64,000 nucleotides of DNA from Mesotoga sp. BH458_6_3_2_1 (GTDB lineage Bacteria; Thermotogota; Thermotogae; Petrotogales; Kosmotogaceae): positions 27,383 through 91,382 of the forward strand of contig NZ_JFHL01000007.1 of assembly GCF_003664995.1 (NCBI RefSeq), given 5' to 3'. Position 1 is the stretch's first letter, and each line of letters starts with the position of its first letter. The notes below the pieces were generated by a model, which ran no database searches, was not told the DNA's origin, and saw only the letters and a list, made by a program, of their open reading frames with translations. Position numbers and translations under genes: made by a program. This document shows positions 26,352 to 34,634 of this stretch, in pieces.

Positions 26352-26588
26352 ATGGGACTTGGCACAACTGTGATGGTAGTTGGTACTGAGAAGTCACTCT
26401 CGATCACCTGGGATACCGGTGTCATTGAGGACGACAAGCCAGTCCTCTCTAGACAGACTCTCAGCGTCGATTCGGCAATGACCGAACAGGAGGCATACGA
26501 TGCTGCCTATAACATCGCAAGCCTCACCAATTACATCATCGCCGACATTAGACTGATCGAAACCCAGACCCTCGGACCGATTGACTGA
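26352..26588 (+). CDS. DUF1659-family small protein
   Basis: 78 aa. Pattern TLSVDSAMTEQEAYDAAYNIASL with beta start (TVMVVGTEKSLSITWD) matches DUF1659, found beside DUF2922 in Firmicutes and Thermotogae. Function unknown. ATG 26352 follows AAAAGGAGG. No transmembrane segment. It is followed by a family H repeat and DUF2922, so the three small genes form a widely spaced set. Confidence 0.8.
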   Translation: MGLGTTVMVVGTEKSLSITWDTGVIEDDKPVLSRQTLSVDSAMTEQEAYDAAYNIASLTNYIIADIRLIETQTLGPID

Positions 26589-26589
26589 C

Positions 26590-26710
26590 AACCGTGGTAG
26601 CGGATGGCAGGTAGCAGGTCCGTAAGAGCAGATAGTCCGGGGTAGCGGTTAAACAGTGAGGTTCGGGTTGAAATGGTTTACCTACCCGCAACCCCCAACC
26701 CGCAGCCCCG
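26590..26710. repeat. Family H repeats between DUF1659 and DUF2922
   Basis: GTGGTAGCGGATGGCAGGT on one arm and CTACCCGCAACCCCC and CCCGCAGCCCCG on the other, around a looser middle (GGTTAAACAGTG). About 120 bp, self-complementary overall. Confidence 0.7.
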
Positions 26711-26734
26711 CACAATTCGAAAGGAGGAACTCGA

Positions 26735-26944
26735 ATGAGAAACCTGAGCGTTAGATGGTACGATTCAACCGCGAAGAAGTCTAAGGGCTTCTACATAAAG
26801 GAGCCCAAGGAGACTCTGACTCAGGCTGAGGTCGAGACTGTAATGGGAAACCTCGTAACTCTGAAGGTGATCCCTTCAAGCTATGCGGTAGACTACGCAG
26901 CAGTAATCGACACCCAGAAGAACGAGTTGTTTAACCTCATCTGA
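26735..26944 (+). CDS. DUF2922-family small protein
   Basis: 69 aa; MRNLSVRWYDSTAKK, IKEPKETLTQAEVETVMGNLV and AAVIDTQKNELFNLI fit DUF2922, the usual partner of DUF1659. Function unknown. AAAGGAGG upstream of ATG 26735. Its stop is followed at once by another family H unit (TGGTAGCGGATGGCAGGTAG). Confidence 0.8.
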   Translation: MRNLSVRWYDSTAKKSKGFYIKEPKETLTQAEVETVMGNLVTLKVIPSSYAVDYAAVIDTQKNELFNLI

Positions 26945-27000
26945 CCCCCGTGGTAGCGGATGGCAGGTAGCAGGTTGGTAAGAACAGGATCGGGGAGAAA
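26945..27000. repeat. Family H repeat
   Basis: GTGGTAGCGGATGGCAGG unit followed by GGATCGGGGAGAAATCCCCGTCC, a further hairpin, in the gap before the four-helix-bundle gene. Confidence 0.6.
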
Positions 27001-27012
27001 TCCCCGTCCTGT

Positions 27013-27378
27013 TTACTTAACGGTCTTCTTCAAAGAGAAGATAAGTCCATTCAAGAGCTTGTGGACTCTGTTCGACAGGGATTCGAACTGTTTGAGATCA
27101 CTTTCAGACAGGTAACCAAGTTTCACGCTTATCTCCATCTGAGTGGAAAGTTCCATGAGGGAACCGCGGGAAACGTAAAGAAACTTGATCAACTCTTTAG
27201 TGTGTTCTCTGCCATATCCCTCTGCAATGTTTGATGGTACTGAAACAGCAGCCCTCTGCATCTGTGAAACAAGACCGAATCTCTCGTGTTCTGGGAGCTT
27301 TCTAGTCAGCGTATAGACTTCAACTACAAGTTCCATAGAACACTTCCACAAATCGAGTTCTCTGAATCTGCCGAACAA
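27013..27378 (-). CDS. Four-helix-bundle protein (S23/IVS family)
   Basis: 121 aa; FRELDLWKCSMELVVEVYTLT, FGLVSQMQRAAVSVPSNIAEGYGR, FLYVSRGSLMELSTQMEIS. Diverged from the 21008/23233 copies and closer to the 49268 copy (PSNIAEG). AAGGAGG abuts the ATG at 27384, so TTG 27378, seven bases further, is the likelier start, as in the 21008 leader. It lies in reverse orientation within the DUF2922 to 80-aa gene interval, an insertion-like position. Confidence 0.82.
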   Translation of the reverse strand: MFGRFRELDLWKCSMELVVEVYTLTRKLPEHERFGLVSQMQRAAVSVPSNIAEGYGREHTKELIKFLYVSRGSLMELSTQMEISVKLGYLSESDLKQFESLSNRVHKLLNGLIFSLKKTVK

Positions 27379-27520
27379 GTTCATACCTCCTTGAATAAAA
27401 GATCAGAAGAAATTCTATCAGATTTCCTGTGTTCAGCCAACCAGGGTTGTATGGTCAAAAAAGATCTGCCCAACCCGCAACCCCTTACCCCCTACCACGA
27501 TCGTACAAAGGAGTGATAAT

Positions 27521-27763
27521 ATGTCGTGGATAAAAGAGTTACTATCTCTAATCACAATCTTCGCAAGTTACGTAGAATCTCCCGGCAACGGACCGGAGAA
27601 GAAAGAAAAAGTAAAACAGATGATAAAGGATGCGCTTCCTGATGAACAATGGAAGATCGATCCTGAATTCTTCGACTTCATCCTGGATGTCCTTATAGAC
27701 CTCGTCGTCATGTTTCTCAACAGGGGACTCTGGAAGACGGCGATGAAGGTGCTTGTGAAATGA
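27521..27763 (+). CDS. Unknown 80-aa protein, third gene of DUF1659/DUF2922 set
   Basis: Not confidently assigned. The C-terminal helix FILDVLIDLVVMFLNRGLW is amphipathic to hydrophobic; this ending resembles small proteins that accompany DUF1659/DUF2922. One segment is hydrophobic enough to touch a membrane. ATG 27521 follows AAAGGAGTGAT. Preceded by a family H unit. A strong terminator lies 80 bp after its stop. Confidence 0.65.
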   Translation: MSWIKELLSLITIFASYVESPGNGPEKKEKVKQMIKDALPDEQWKIDPEFFDFILDVLIDLVVMFLNRGLWKTAMKVLVK

Positions 27764-27845
27764 CAGAAGTCAACAGCAGCGAACCAGAAATATCATCAGG
27801 AGAGAGTCTATAGCACCGCTTCGTTCATGAGTAAGAAGTATGTAT

Positions 27846-27886
27846 GACACGACCCCTGGTTTATGAATCGGGGCCGTGTTTTTTTA
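27846..27886 (+). terminator. Intrinsic terminator
   Basis: ACACG-A-CCCC paired with GGGG-C-CGTGT across a 13-nt loop and followed by seven T. Ends the DUF1659/DUF2922 unit. Confidence 0.9.
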
Positions 27887-28297
27887 CACGATGTATTGTC
27901 GCTGCTTCATTGGACTGTTGAGGGTCGCAGAGTTCATGGATTGAAAAAAGAGAGCGATGAAGTTTGTTTTTGAAAGCAGTTAGCAATCATTTTATCTCTA
28001 TCATCCGAGATGAATCGGCTGAAGCATTTTGCATTGCTCAAAAACGAATTGCTTTCTCTCTTCTTTGTTGTTCGGATAGGTCAGTCTTTGCTGCACGTTT
28101 TCACCCAATAGACCTGTCATATAACGCATAAGCAAAATCATACTGAACTACATAGAATAGTATTCTAGAAAGTGAGATAAACAAAAACATAGTATAATTC
28201 AAATGATTAAACCAATGCTTATTAACAAGATTTGTACTATTATGTTCTATAATATGTTTGTCATACTGGGTTCTGAAATCATCTCGGAGGGTAATCA
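27887..28297. promoter_or_regulatory. AT-rich leader of rfbB operon
   Basis: No gene. From 28120 the DNA is much more AT-rich than neighbours. TATAAT boxes at 28193-28198 and 28248-28253 are likely -10 elements for rfbB; no strong -35 is seen at either. The small ORF on the minus strand here lacks a ribosome site. A repeated segment (AAAGAGAGCGATGAAG with AGAGAGAAAGCAATTC) flanks 27950-28060 as an imperfect inverted repeat. Confidence 0.55.
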
Positions 28298-29422
28298 ATG
28301 AATATTCTTGTCACTGGTTGTGCGGGCTTCATTGGAAGCAACTTCGTATATTACTATCTTCGCAAACACTCTGAGAGAAAGATTATCGGTCTGGACAATC
28401 TGACTTATGCTGGAAATATAGACAATCTATCCGGATTGACTGAAGAAGAGAGAAAGAGATTTACCTTCGTAAAAGGTGATATCTGCGATCCCGAACTTGT
28501 GGAGCGTATCTTCAACGAACAAGACATAGATGGAGTAATAAACTTCGCGGCCGAGTCTCACGTTGATAGATCGATTCACGATCCGCAGATCTTCTTGAAG
28601 ACCAACGTTCTTGGAACGCAAGTTCTTCTCGATGCGGCAAAAAAACACTGGAGAAGCGGAAATGATTGGAAATGCATAGATGTTACTAAAGATGAGTCAG
28701 AAAAAAGCCGATCAAATTCAGATAATCTGCCAAGCCGCAAACCCGCCGAGTTCCTCCAAATTTCCACCGACGAAGTCTATGGAGCTCTCGGACCCACAGG
28801 ATACTTCACGGAGAAGATGCCGCTTGATCCACACAGTCCATATTCAGCATCCAAAGCTTCGGCCGATCTGATAGTCAAAGCCTACTATGATACTTACGGA
28901 CTGCCCGTCAATATAACTAGATGCTCGAACAACTACGGTCCTTACCAGTTTCCAGAAAAGCTCATACCCCTCATGATAAATAATGCGCTCAATCACAAAC
29001 CTCTCCCGGTCTATGGTGACGGCAGACAAATAAGAGATTGGCTGTATGTAGAAGACCACTGCAGGGCAATTGATTTGGTGTTTGAAGATGGAAAAAGTGG
29101 AGAGATTTACAATATTGGCGGCCATAACGAGAGGGAGAATATCTATATTGTGGAAAGAATAATCGAGATACTTAGAAAAAAGACTGGCGATTCCGAGATA
29201 AACGAATCGCTCATAAAACACGTGACCGACAGGCTCGGCCACGACAAAAGATACGGCATAGATCCTACTAAGATAACTCAAGAACTTGGATGGAAACCAA
29301 AGTTCATGTTCGACGAAGGAATAGAGATTACCATAGATTGGTATTTGAGTAATAAAGAATGGATGCAGAGTGTTATATCTGGAGAGTATTTGGATTTCTA
29401 TAACAAGAACTACAAAATATAA
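28298..29422 (+). CDS. rfbB: dTDP-glucose 4,6-dehydratase
   Basis: Converts dTDP-glucose to dTDP-4-keto-6-deoxyglucose. 374 aa, Rossmann motif TGCAGFIGS at 6-14, STDEVYG at 156-162 with the active-site Asp/Glu type, and Y182-x-x-x-K186 (YSASK). Residues about 115-150 carry a Ser/Arg-rich insertion before the STDEVYG strand, common in longer RfbB types. ATG 28298 follows CGGAGGG. First gene of the plus-strand sugar operon: rfbB, rfbA, formyltransferase, aminotransferase, glycosyltransferase. No rfbC or rfbD is present, so the product is not rhamnose. Confidence 0.95.
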   Translation: MNILVTGCAGFIGSNFVYYYLRKHSERKIIGLDNLTYAGNIDNLSGLTEEERKRFTFVKGDICDPELVERIFNEQDIDGVINFAAESHVDRSIHDPQIFLKTNVLGTQVLLDAAKKHWRSGNDWKCIDVTKDESEKSRSNSDNLPSRKPAEFLQISTDEVYGALGPTGYFTEKMPLDPHSPYSASKASADLIVKAYYDTYGLPVNITRCSNNYGPYQFPEKLIPLMINNALNHKPLPVYGDGRQIRDWLYVEDHCRAIDLVFEDGKSGEIYNIGGHNERENIYIVERIIEILRKKTGDSEINESLIKHVTDRLGHDKRYGIDPTKITQELGWKPKFMFDEGIEITIDWYLSNKEWMQSVISGEYLDFYNKNYKI

Positions 29423-29446
29423 CGATATAAGAACGGAGGGGATAAC

Positions 29447-30319
29447 TTGAAGGGAATAATACTGGCCGGTGGCGTAGGAACAAGACTTCATCCGATAACA
29501 AAAGTAGTATCTAAGCAACTGTTGCCTATATACGATAAACCCATGATCTACTATCCCCTTTCCGTCTTGATGCTTGCTGGGATAAGAGAGATACTCATTA
29601 TCTCGACATCGACCGATCTGCCTCTTTACGAAAAACTTCTTGGCAGCGGCGAGCAGATAGGCTTGAGCTTCTCATATGCAGTTCAAAAACAACCCAGGGG
29701 ACTCTCTGAAGCCTTCATAATTGGAGAGGAGTTCATAAACAAAGACAAATGCTGCCTTATTCTGGGAGATAATGTCTTTTTCGGTCAGGGCCTATCTGGA
29801 ATACTAAAAAGTGCAGCCGATTTCGATGAAGGAGCAACTGTCTTCGGCTATTATGTCAAGAATCCCAGTTCTTTTGGCGTAGTTGAGGTTAATGGCGAAG
29901 GCAAAGCGATCAGCCTTGAAGAGAAACCGGAAAAGCCAAAATCAAACCTCGCAGTCCCAGGACTTTATTTCTACGATAGCAAAGTCTGCGGGCTTGCGAA
30001 GAGTCTTAAGCCTTCAGCAAGAGGTGAACTCGAAATAACTGACCTTAACAAAGAATATATGAAGTTGGGCCAGCTTAAGGTACAATTCATGGGAAGAGGA
30101 ATGGCTTGGCTCGATACGGGAACTCAAGATGGCCTTCTCGAAGCGAGCAACTTCGTAGCGGCCGTTCAGAAACGTCAGGGATTCTATATATCCTGTATTG
30201 AAGAGATAGCTTACAGGAAGGGGTATATCACTGAAGGGAAATTGAAAGAAATCAGTGAGTCTATGGGAAAAACCGAGTACGCCCATTACTTGAAAAGTCT
30301 TGGTGAGGACAATGGATAG
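29447..30319 (+). CDS. rfbA: Glucose-1-phosphate thymidylyltransferase
   Basis: Makes dTDP-glucose from glucose-1-phosphate and dTTP. 290 aa, typical length. TTG start behind [23 protein letters not shown] nucleotide loop, [20 protein letters not shown] (metal-binding Asp), [19 protein letters not shown] and WLDTGT are all intact. Order rfbB then rfbA is reversed from many loci. The last 8 bp overlap the next gene. Confidence 0.95.
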   Translation: MKGIILAGGVGTRLHPITKVVSKQLLPIYDKPMIYYPLSVLMLAGIREILIISTSTDLPLYEKLLGSGEQIGLSFSYAVQKQPRGLSEAFIIGEEFINKDKCCLILGDNVFFGQGLSGILKSAADFDEGATVFGYYVKNPSSFGVVEVNGEGKAISLEEKPEKPKSNLAVPGLYFYDSKVCGLAKSLKPSARGELEITDLNKEYMKLGQLKVQFMGRGMAWLDTGTQDGLLEASNFVAAVQKRQGFYISCIEEIAYRKGYITEGKLKEISESMGKTEYAHYLKSLGEDNG

Positions 30320-31052
30320 AGTACTAGTTCTAACTGACAATGAGTATTTATACGACGAGTTTACAAAGATTGTTGAAAACAAGCACTTGCAGCAATACAG
30401 ATTTGACTTTCGATACTCACACAAGAATAGGAAATTCCTCGATAAGTACAGAGATAGTACTGAATTTAGCGGAATTAGTGTTATTGAATCCCTGGAAGAG
30501 ATCATCATAGAATACAAACTATTGATTTCGCTTCATTGCAAACAAATCTTCCCAAGTAAGCTAGTAACTGCTGTTCGTTGCATAAACATCCATCCGGGTT
30601 TTAATCCATATAATAGAGGTTTTTTCCCTCAGGTATTCAGTATAATAAACAAGAAAAAAGTTGGAGTTACAGTCCATGAAATGGATGAAGAGCTCGATCA
30701 CGGTCCAATAATCGTGAGAGAAGAGGTACCTATTGAAAGCTGGGAAACATCTGGCGATGTTTACAGAAGAATCCTTAGAACAGAAATTCAATTGATAGAA
30801 GAAAACCTTGAAGATATTCTAAATGGAACTTACGAGCTGACATATCCTGAGGAAGAAGGCAATATTAACTCTTTTAAAGACTTCAAAAGACTTTGTAAGA
30901 TAAATCCTTCAGAGGTTGCATCATATAGTGAGGTAATTGATAGGCTAAGAGCCTTAACTCATGACGATTATAGAAATGCATATTTTTATGATGAAAGTGG
31001 AACGAAAATATTCGTTAGAATACTTATTGAGCCTTGTCTTGGAGATGATTGA
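30312..31052 (+). CDS. dTDP-4-amino-4,6-dideoxyglucose formyltransferase-like
   Basis: N10-formyl-THF-dependent formyltransferase, about 246 aa; relatives (VioF, FdtF) formylate dTDP amino sugars. The fold's catalytic set is visible as N92 and H94 in [12 protein letters not shown] and D129 in [13 protein letters not shown] 30312 after GGTGAGG is chosen over GTG 30300. The C-terminal 80 residues go beyond the catalytic domain. Composition is more AT-rich than rfbA. Next to a 4-aminotransferase, this points to a formamido-sugar in the surface glycan. Confidence 0.82.
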   Translation: MDRVLVLTDNEYLYDEFTKIVENKHLQQYRFDFRYSHKNRKFLDKYRDSTEFSGISVIESLEEIIIEYKLLISLHCKQIFPSKLVTAVRCINIHPGFNPYNRGFFPQVFSIINKKKVGVTVHEMDEELDHGPIIVREEVPIESWETSGDVYRRILRTEIQLIEENLEDILNGTYELTYPEEEGNINSFKDFKRLCKINPSEVASYSEVIDRLRALTHDDYRNAYFYDESGTKIFVRILIEPCLGDD

Positions 31053-31053
31053 C

Positions 31054-32190
31054 TTGAAAGAGATTAGCACGTTTCCTGAACCAATATTTGTAACCCGTCC
31101 CCTTCTTCCACCACTGGAAGAGCTTTGCAAGTCTCTGCGAGATGTTTGGGATGCTCAGTGGCTTGCAAACAATGGGGCTAAACACAAAGAGCTTGAAAAT
31201 AAGTTGAGAGACTATCTTAAAGTGCCTCACCTTTCTCTCTTCAACAATGGCACAATAGCTCTTCTGGTGGCTATAAAAGCTCTGAAATTGACAGGAGAGG
31301 TTATAACAACTCCTTTTACTTTTGCGGCTACCGCTCATTCGATATCCTGGATGGGGCTGGAGCCTGTGTTTGTAGACATAGACCCAGTTACCATGTGTAT
31401 CGATCCAAACAGAATTGAAGAAGCAATCACCCCTAGAACAAGTGCGATAATGCCAGTACATGTCTTTGGAACTCCATGTAATGTTGAAGCTATTGGAGAA
31501 ATTGCGAATAGATATAATCTTAAGATCATATATGATGCAGCTCATGCCTTTGGAACTGAGATAAACGGAACAGGAACAGGCAACTTTGGCGACATAACTA
31601 TGTATAGCTTTCACGCCACTAAACTCTTTAACTCGGCCGAGGGTGGGGCTCTAGCTTGCAAGAATGAAGAAATGAAGAAGAAAATAGACCTCCTCAAGAA
31701 CTTCGGAATCAAGAATGAAGAAGAAGTGATTGAAGTCGGAATAAACGGAAAGATGAACGAACTTCAGGCGGCTATGGGATTGGCCGTTCTAGAACATATA
31801 GAAGAGGAAAGACAGAAGAGAGCTATTATAAAACAGACTTATATCGAAAACCTGAAAGATATCCCTGGCATCAAACTCATGCCAGATCTACCGGGTGTGA
31901 GGAGCAGTTATCAGTATTTTGCCATCAGAATAGATGAAGAGGAATTCGGCCGATCCCGAGACTACGTTTACGAAGAACTCAAGAAATACAACGTTTATGT
32001 CAGGAAATATTTCCATCCCCTCTGCAGCAATTTCGAATGCTACAAGCATCTGCCTTCGGCAGACCGAAATAATTTGCCCGTAGCAAACAAAATTGGCAAC
32101 GGAGTGCTATCTATGCCCTTTTATGGGGGATTAGCAAAAGAAGACGTTAAGACTATTTGCGAGATGTTGAGGTGCATTAATGAACAGTGA
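31054..32190 (+). CDS. DegT/DnrJ/EryC1-type sugar aminotransferase (VioA-like)
   Basis: PLP-dependent aminotransferase, 378 aa, that transaminates dTDP-4-keto-6-deoxyglucose. Internal aldimine Lys is K190 in MYSFHATKLFNS; nearby GNFGD and NFGI motifs and the glycine-rich EGGAL strand are standard. TTG 31054 has GGAG nine bases upstream; ATG 31045 lacks room for a ribosome site. It overlaps the GT2 gene by 11 bp. With RfbA/RfbB upstream and a formyltransferase next door, dTDP-4-amino-4,6-dideoxyhexose is the probable product. No QdtA/FdtA isomerase is seen, so a 4-amino rather than a 3-amino sugar is favoured. Confidence 0.85.
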   Translation: MKEISTFPEPIFVTRPLLPPLEELCKSLRDVWDAQWLANNGAKHKELENKLRDYLKVPHLSLFNNGTIALLVAIKALKLTGEVITTPFTFAATAHSISWMGLEPVFVDIDPVTMCIDPNRIEEAITPRTSAIMPVHVFGTPCNVEAIGEIANRYNLKIIYDAAHAFGTEINGTGTGNFGDITMYSFHATKLFNSAEGGALACKNEEMKKKIDLLKNFGIKNEEEVIEVGINGKMNELQAAMGLAVLEHIEEERQKRAIIKQTYIENLKDIPGIKLMPDLPGVRSSYQYFAIRIDEEEFGRSRDYVYEELKKYNVYVRKYFHPLCSNFECYKHLPSADRNNLPVANKIGNGVLSMPFYGGLAKEDVKTICEMLRCINEQ

Positions 32191-33160
32191 TAAACCTCTG
32201 GTAAGTGTCTTTATGATCACCTATAACCACGAGAAATACATTGCTCAAGCTATAGAAAGCGCATTGATGCAAAAAACAGATTTCAACTACGAAATCGTTA
32301 TTGGCGAAGACTGTTCAACTGATAGAACCCGCGAGATTGTTGTTGACTATGCAAATAGGTATCCAGAAATAATAAAACCAATACTTCATGAGAATAACGT
32401 AGGTGCCAAGGCAAACTCAGAATCAGTTAGGAAGGCTTGCATTGGCAAATATGTAGCAATATTAGAAGGGGACGACTATTGGATCGATCCACTTAAACTC
32501 CAAAAACAGGTTGATTTCATGGAAAGCCACCCTGATTTTAGTATGTGTTGCCATGCAGTGTCACGAGTCAACGTCGAAGGAAGAGACCTCAAGAAACCAA
32601 TAATGCCCTACCCTGAAGATTGCATCGTGCCAACAGAGGACGTAGTTGCTGCTGGAGGGGGCTTTGTGGGAACGAATTCGATACTCTACAGGAAAGAGTT
32701 CATGGATAATCCTCCTGAGTTTTACAGGATATCTCCTGTTGGGGACGCAGCATTGCTTCTAAATCTAGCTATTCAGGGAAACGTGTATTATTCTCCTGAT
32801 ATCATGTCGGCTTACAGAACAGGAGCCACAGGCTCTTGGACATTCAGTATCAACAGTTCCAGAAAAAAAAGGGCAGATCTCAACCTTGCAATGATCAAAA
32901 TGCTTAAGTTATTTGACAATTACACTTGCTACAAATATACACGCAGCGTTGATACGATAAAACTGAAGCATGAATTTGATCTCTATTTGACTATGAGGCA
33001 ATTCCATATTCTCCGTGAAGATAGATATAGAGACTATGTAGGAACTTTGGGCAAGTTTTTCATATGGAAATCAAGGCTGAAACTTAAGTTTCCCCTAATG
33101 GTAAGATGCGTAAGAAAACTGAAAAGCCAGTGGGCAAGATTACTGAGAGGTTTTAGTTGA
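32180..33160 (+). CDS. Family 2 glycosyltransferase
   Basis: 326 aa GT-A enzyme. VSVFMITYNHEKYIAQAIESAL at the N-terminus, IGEDCSTDRT, and the metal-binding EGDDYWIDPLK (near residue 97) are family 2 marks. Predicted cytoplasmic, adding a sugar to a lipid-linked repeat. ATG 32180 has GAGGTG upstream. Last plus-strand gene; its stop overlaps the convergent wzy-like gene by 8 bp with no terminator between them, so antisense reading may occur. Confidence 0.9.
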   Translation: MNSDKPLVSVFMITYNHEKYIAQAIESALMQKTDFNYEIVIGEDCSTDRTREIVVDYANRYPEIIKPILHENNVGAKANSESVRKACIGKYVAILEGDDYWIDPLKLQKQVDFMESHPDFSMCCHAVSRVNVEGRDLKKPIMPYPEDCIVPTEDVVAAGGGFVGTNSILYRKEFMDNPPEFYRISPVGDAALLLNLAIQGNVYYSPDIMSAYRTGATGSWTFSINSSRKKRADLNLAMIKMLKLFDNYTCYKYTRSVDTIKLKHEFDLYLTMRQFHILREDRYRDYVGTLGKFFIWKSRLKLKFPLMVRCVRKLKSQWARLLRGFS

Positions 33161-34613
33161 TTTGATCTTCTCTGCCAGCAAACTGTAAGGGGTGTGTGTC
33201 TTTCGCCAAGTGGTTTCTTGCACCACCTTGTAGTTGTTGTATTATCAGCTTTAGTAAGAACACTATCATCGCTCCCCAAACCCATGGTCGCAAGATCGAC
33301 TGAAAAGAATCTCGCGGCCACCATAGAATGTACATCGACAAGGACGAGTAATAACCAACAGCAAGGAAATTCCCGCTACTAATAAGAGAATCTAGTTTGT
33401 TGGATACAGCGCCGACAAATAAACCTACAAGCAATGCAAAGGGAATCCCAAAAAAAGAGAAATTATAATAAAGCTCACCAATGTATGATCCTCCTAAAGC
33501 ATTCCCAACAATATTCTTGGCAAAGCTTGCAGACATATTGATCTCGGAGAACAAATCCCCTACATTAGGAATTACCGAAATTGAACTCAAAAAGTACGTT
33601 GATCCATATCCATATCCCCTATAACTAGGTATCTGTTGAATCACAAGTGTCGGAGTTTTGATTGTTCCTCCCATCTCTGCTATAAGCTCACTTATAGGAT
33701 CAAGTTGGATTTGCTGAAATAGCAACGGAAGGAATTGAAATACATTTTTTTCGTCTAGCTGTCTAAAATAGAACATGGCATTCACGATAGAAACAAGGGA
33801 AAACCCAACTAACGCAAGCAGAAATAGCCTCTTCCAGGATAACTTCAAAGTCGATTTACTAATTAACAAAAACAGGAATATTATTACTGTAAGCTGATGA
33901 CCTCTATGACCAGAGATCATCGTGAACAAGAGGTAAGTCGTAACAAAAGCAAATATCAGAAGAGATGTCTTCTTCTTTGCACTGTAACTCAGTATTAATA
34001 GTGCCCAACCTGTATACGATAAGAACCCTAGATCTCCCACTATCCCAGGTAAACCAGTCTTAAATGTTGCGAGATACCCAAATTCTAATCCTAATGAGGC
34101 TTTCAAAATATCCAGATAAACCTGCACTGGGAACGTGGTAATCACCATGACCCATCCAACCGATTTGCAGAGCTCAGTATTGTAAGAGCCTTTAGATGTT
34201 GAAAGATGTCTTACAGGAGATCTGTCAACTAGAACAAGACCAGCTACAACAAGACTAATAACCAACAAAGAAAATGTAGATGCTAGCTTTAAGTATTCTT
34301 GATCGAGGCGTAAAACAATATTGAAAGCTTGAAAGTCATATTCAGGCAGAAGGCCGACGAAAACAATCTGACCAAAATGAAAAACATAGCTCAAGACTAC
34401 GAAAGCAAAACTCAAACTTATTAGTCGCATGCCTCTTAACTTCATCACAATTATTTGGAATGCCAGCATACCTAGTGTCAAAATCGAAAATGCCTTCAAC
34501 CAACTGTCTAGAGACATTTGCAGTATTGACAGTAAAAAGAGGCCACACAATAAACCACTAAACATGCACAGCACAAAAGACAGATTCTTGTTTATTCTAA
34601 TAGAAGGCAGCAT
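33153..34613 (-). CDS. Wzy-like O-antigen/polysaccharide polymerase
   Basis: 486 aa integral membrane protein with about 11-12 hydrophobic segments and a large periplasmic loop (about residues 260-360), as in Wzy polymerases. Sequence identity cannot settle family, since Wzy proteins are poorly conserved; location among glycosyltransferases with a separate Wzx is the main support. ATG 34613 after GAGGTG is used; GTG 34622 lies within the ribosome site. A small cytoplasmic tail ends in the overlap with the GT2 gene. Confidence 0.7.
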   Translation of the reverse strand: MLPSIRINKNLSFVLCMFSGLLCGLFLLSILQMSLDSWLKAFSILTLGMLAFQIIVMKLRGMRLISLSFAFVVLSYVFHFGQIVFVGLLPEYDFQAFNIVLRLDQEYLKLASTFSLLVISLVVAGLVLVDRSPVRHLSTSKGSYNTELCKSVGWVMVITTFPVQVYLDILKASLGLEFGYLATFKTGLPGIVGDLGFLSYTGWALLILSYSAKKKTSLLIFAFVTTYLLFTMISGHRGHQLTVIIFLFLLISKSTLKLSWKRLFLLALVGFSLVSIVNAMFYFRQLDEKNVFQFLPLLFQQIQLDPISELIAEMGGTIKTPTLVIQQIPSYRGYGYGSTYFLSSISVIPNVGDLFSEINMSASFAKNIVGNALGGSYIGELYYNFSFFGIPFALLVGLFVGAVSNKLDSLISSGNFLAVGYYSSLSMYILWWPRDSFQSILRPWVWGAMIVFLLKLIIQQLQGGARNHLAKDTHPLQFAGREDQIN

Positions 34614-34634
34614 AATGTTCACCTCTTCACCAGT

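Noticed and set aside
21008..27378. Diversity-generating retroelement suggested by Avd-like proteins
   Set aside because: No reverse transcriptase, template repeat or variable repeat was found; S23-type proteins are common outside such elements.
18107..27763. Complete prophage
   Set aside because: No integrase, terminase, portal, capsid, tail or lysis genes; only replication and regulatory genes are seen.
28101..28298. Minus-strand ORF upstream of rfbB
   Set aside because: Lies in AT-rich leader DNA, has no ribosome site and no recognisable composition.
28298..30319. dTDP-rhamnose pathway
   Set aside because: rfbC and rfbD are absent and amino-sugar genes follow directly, so a rhamnose route is not supported here.
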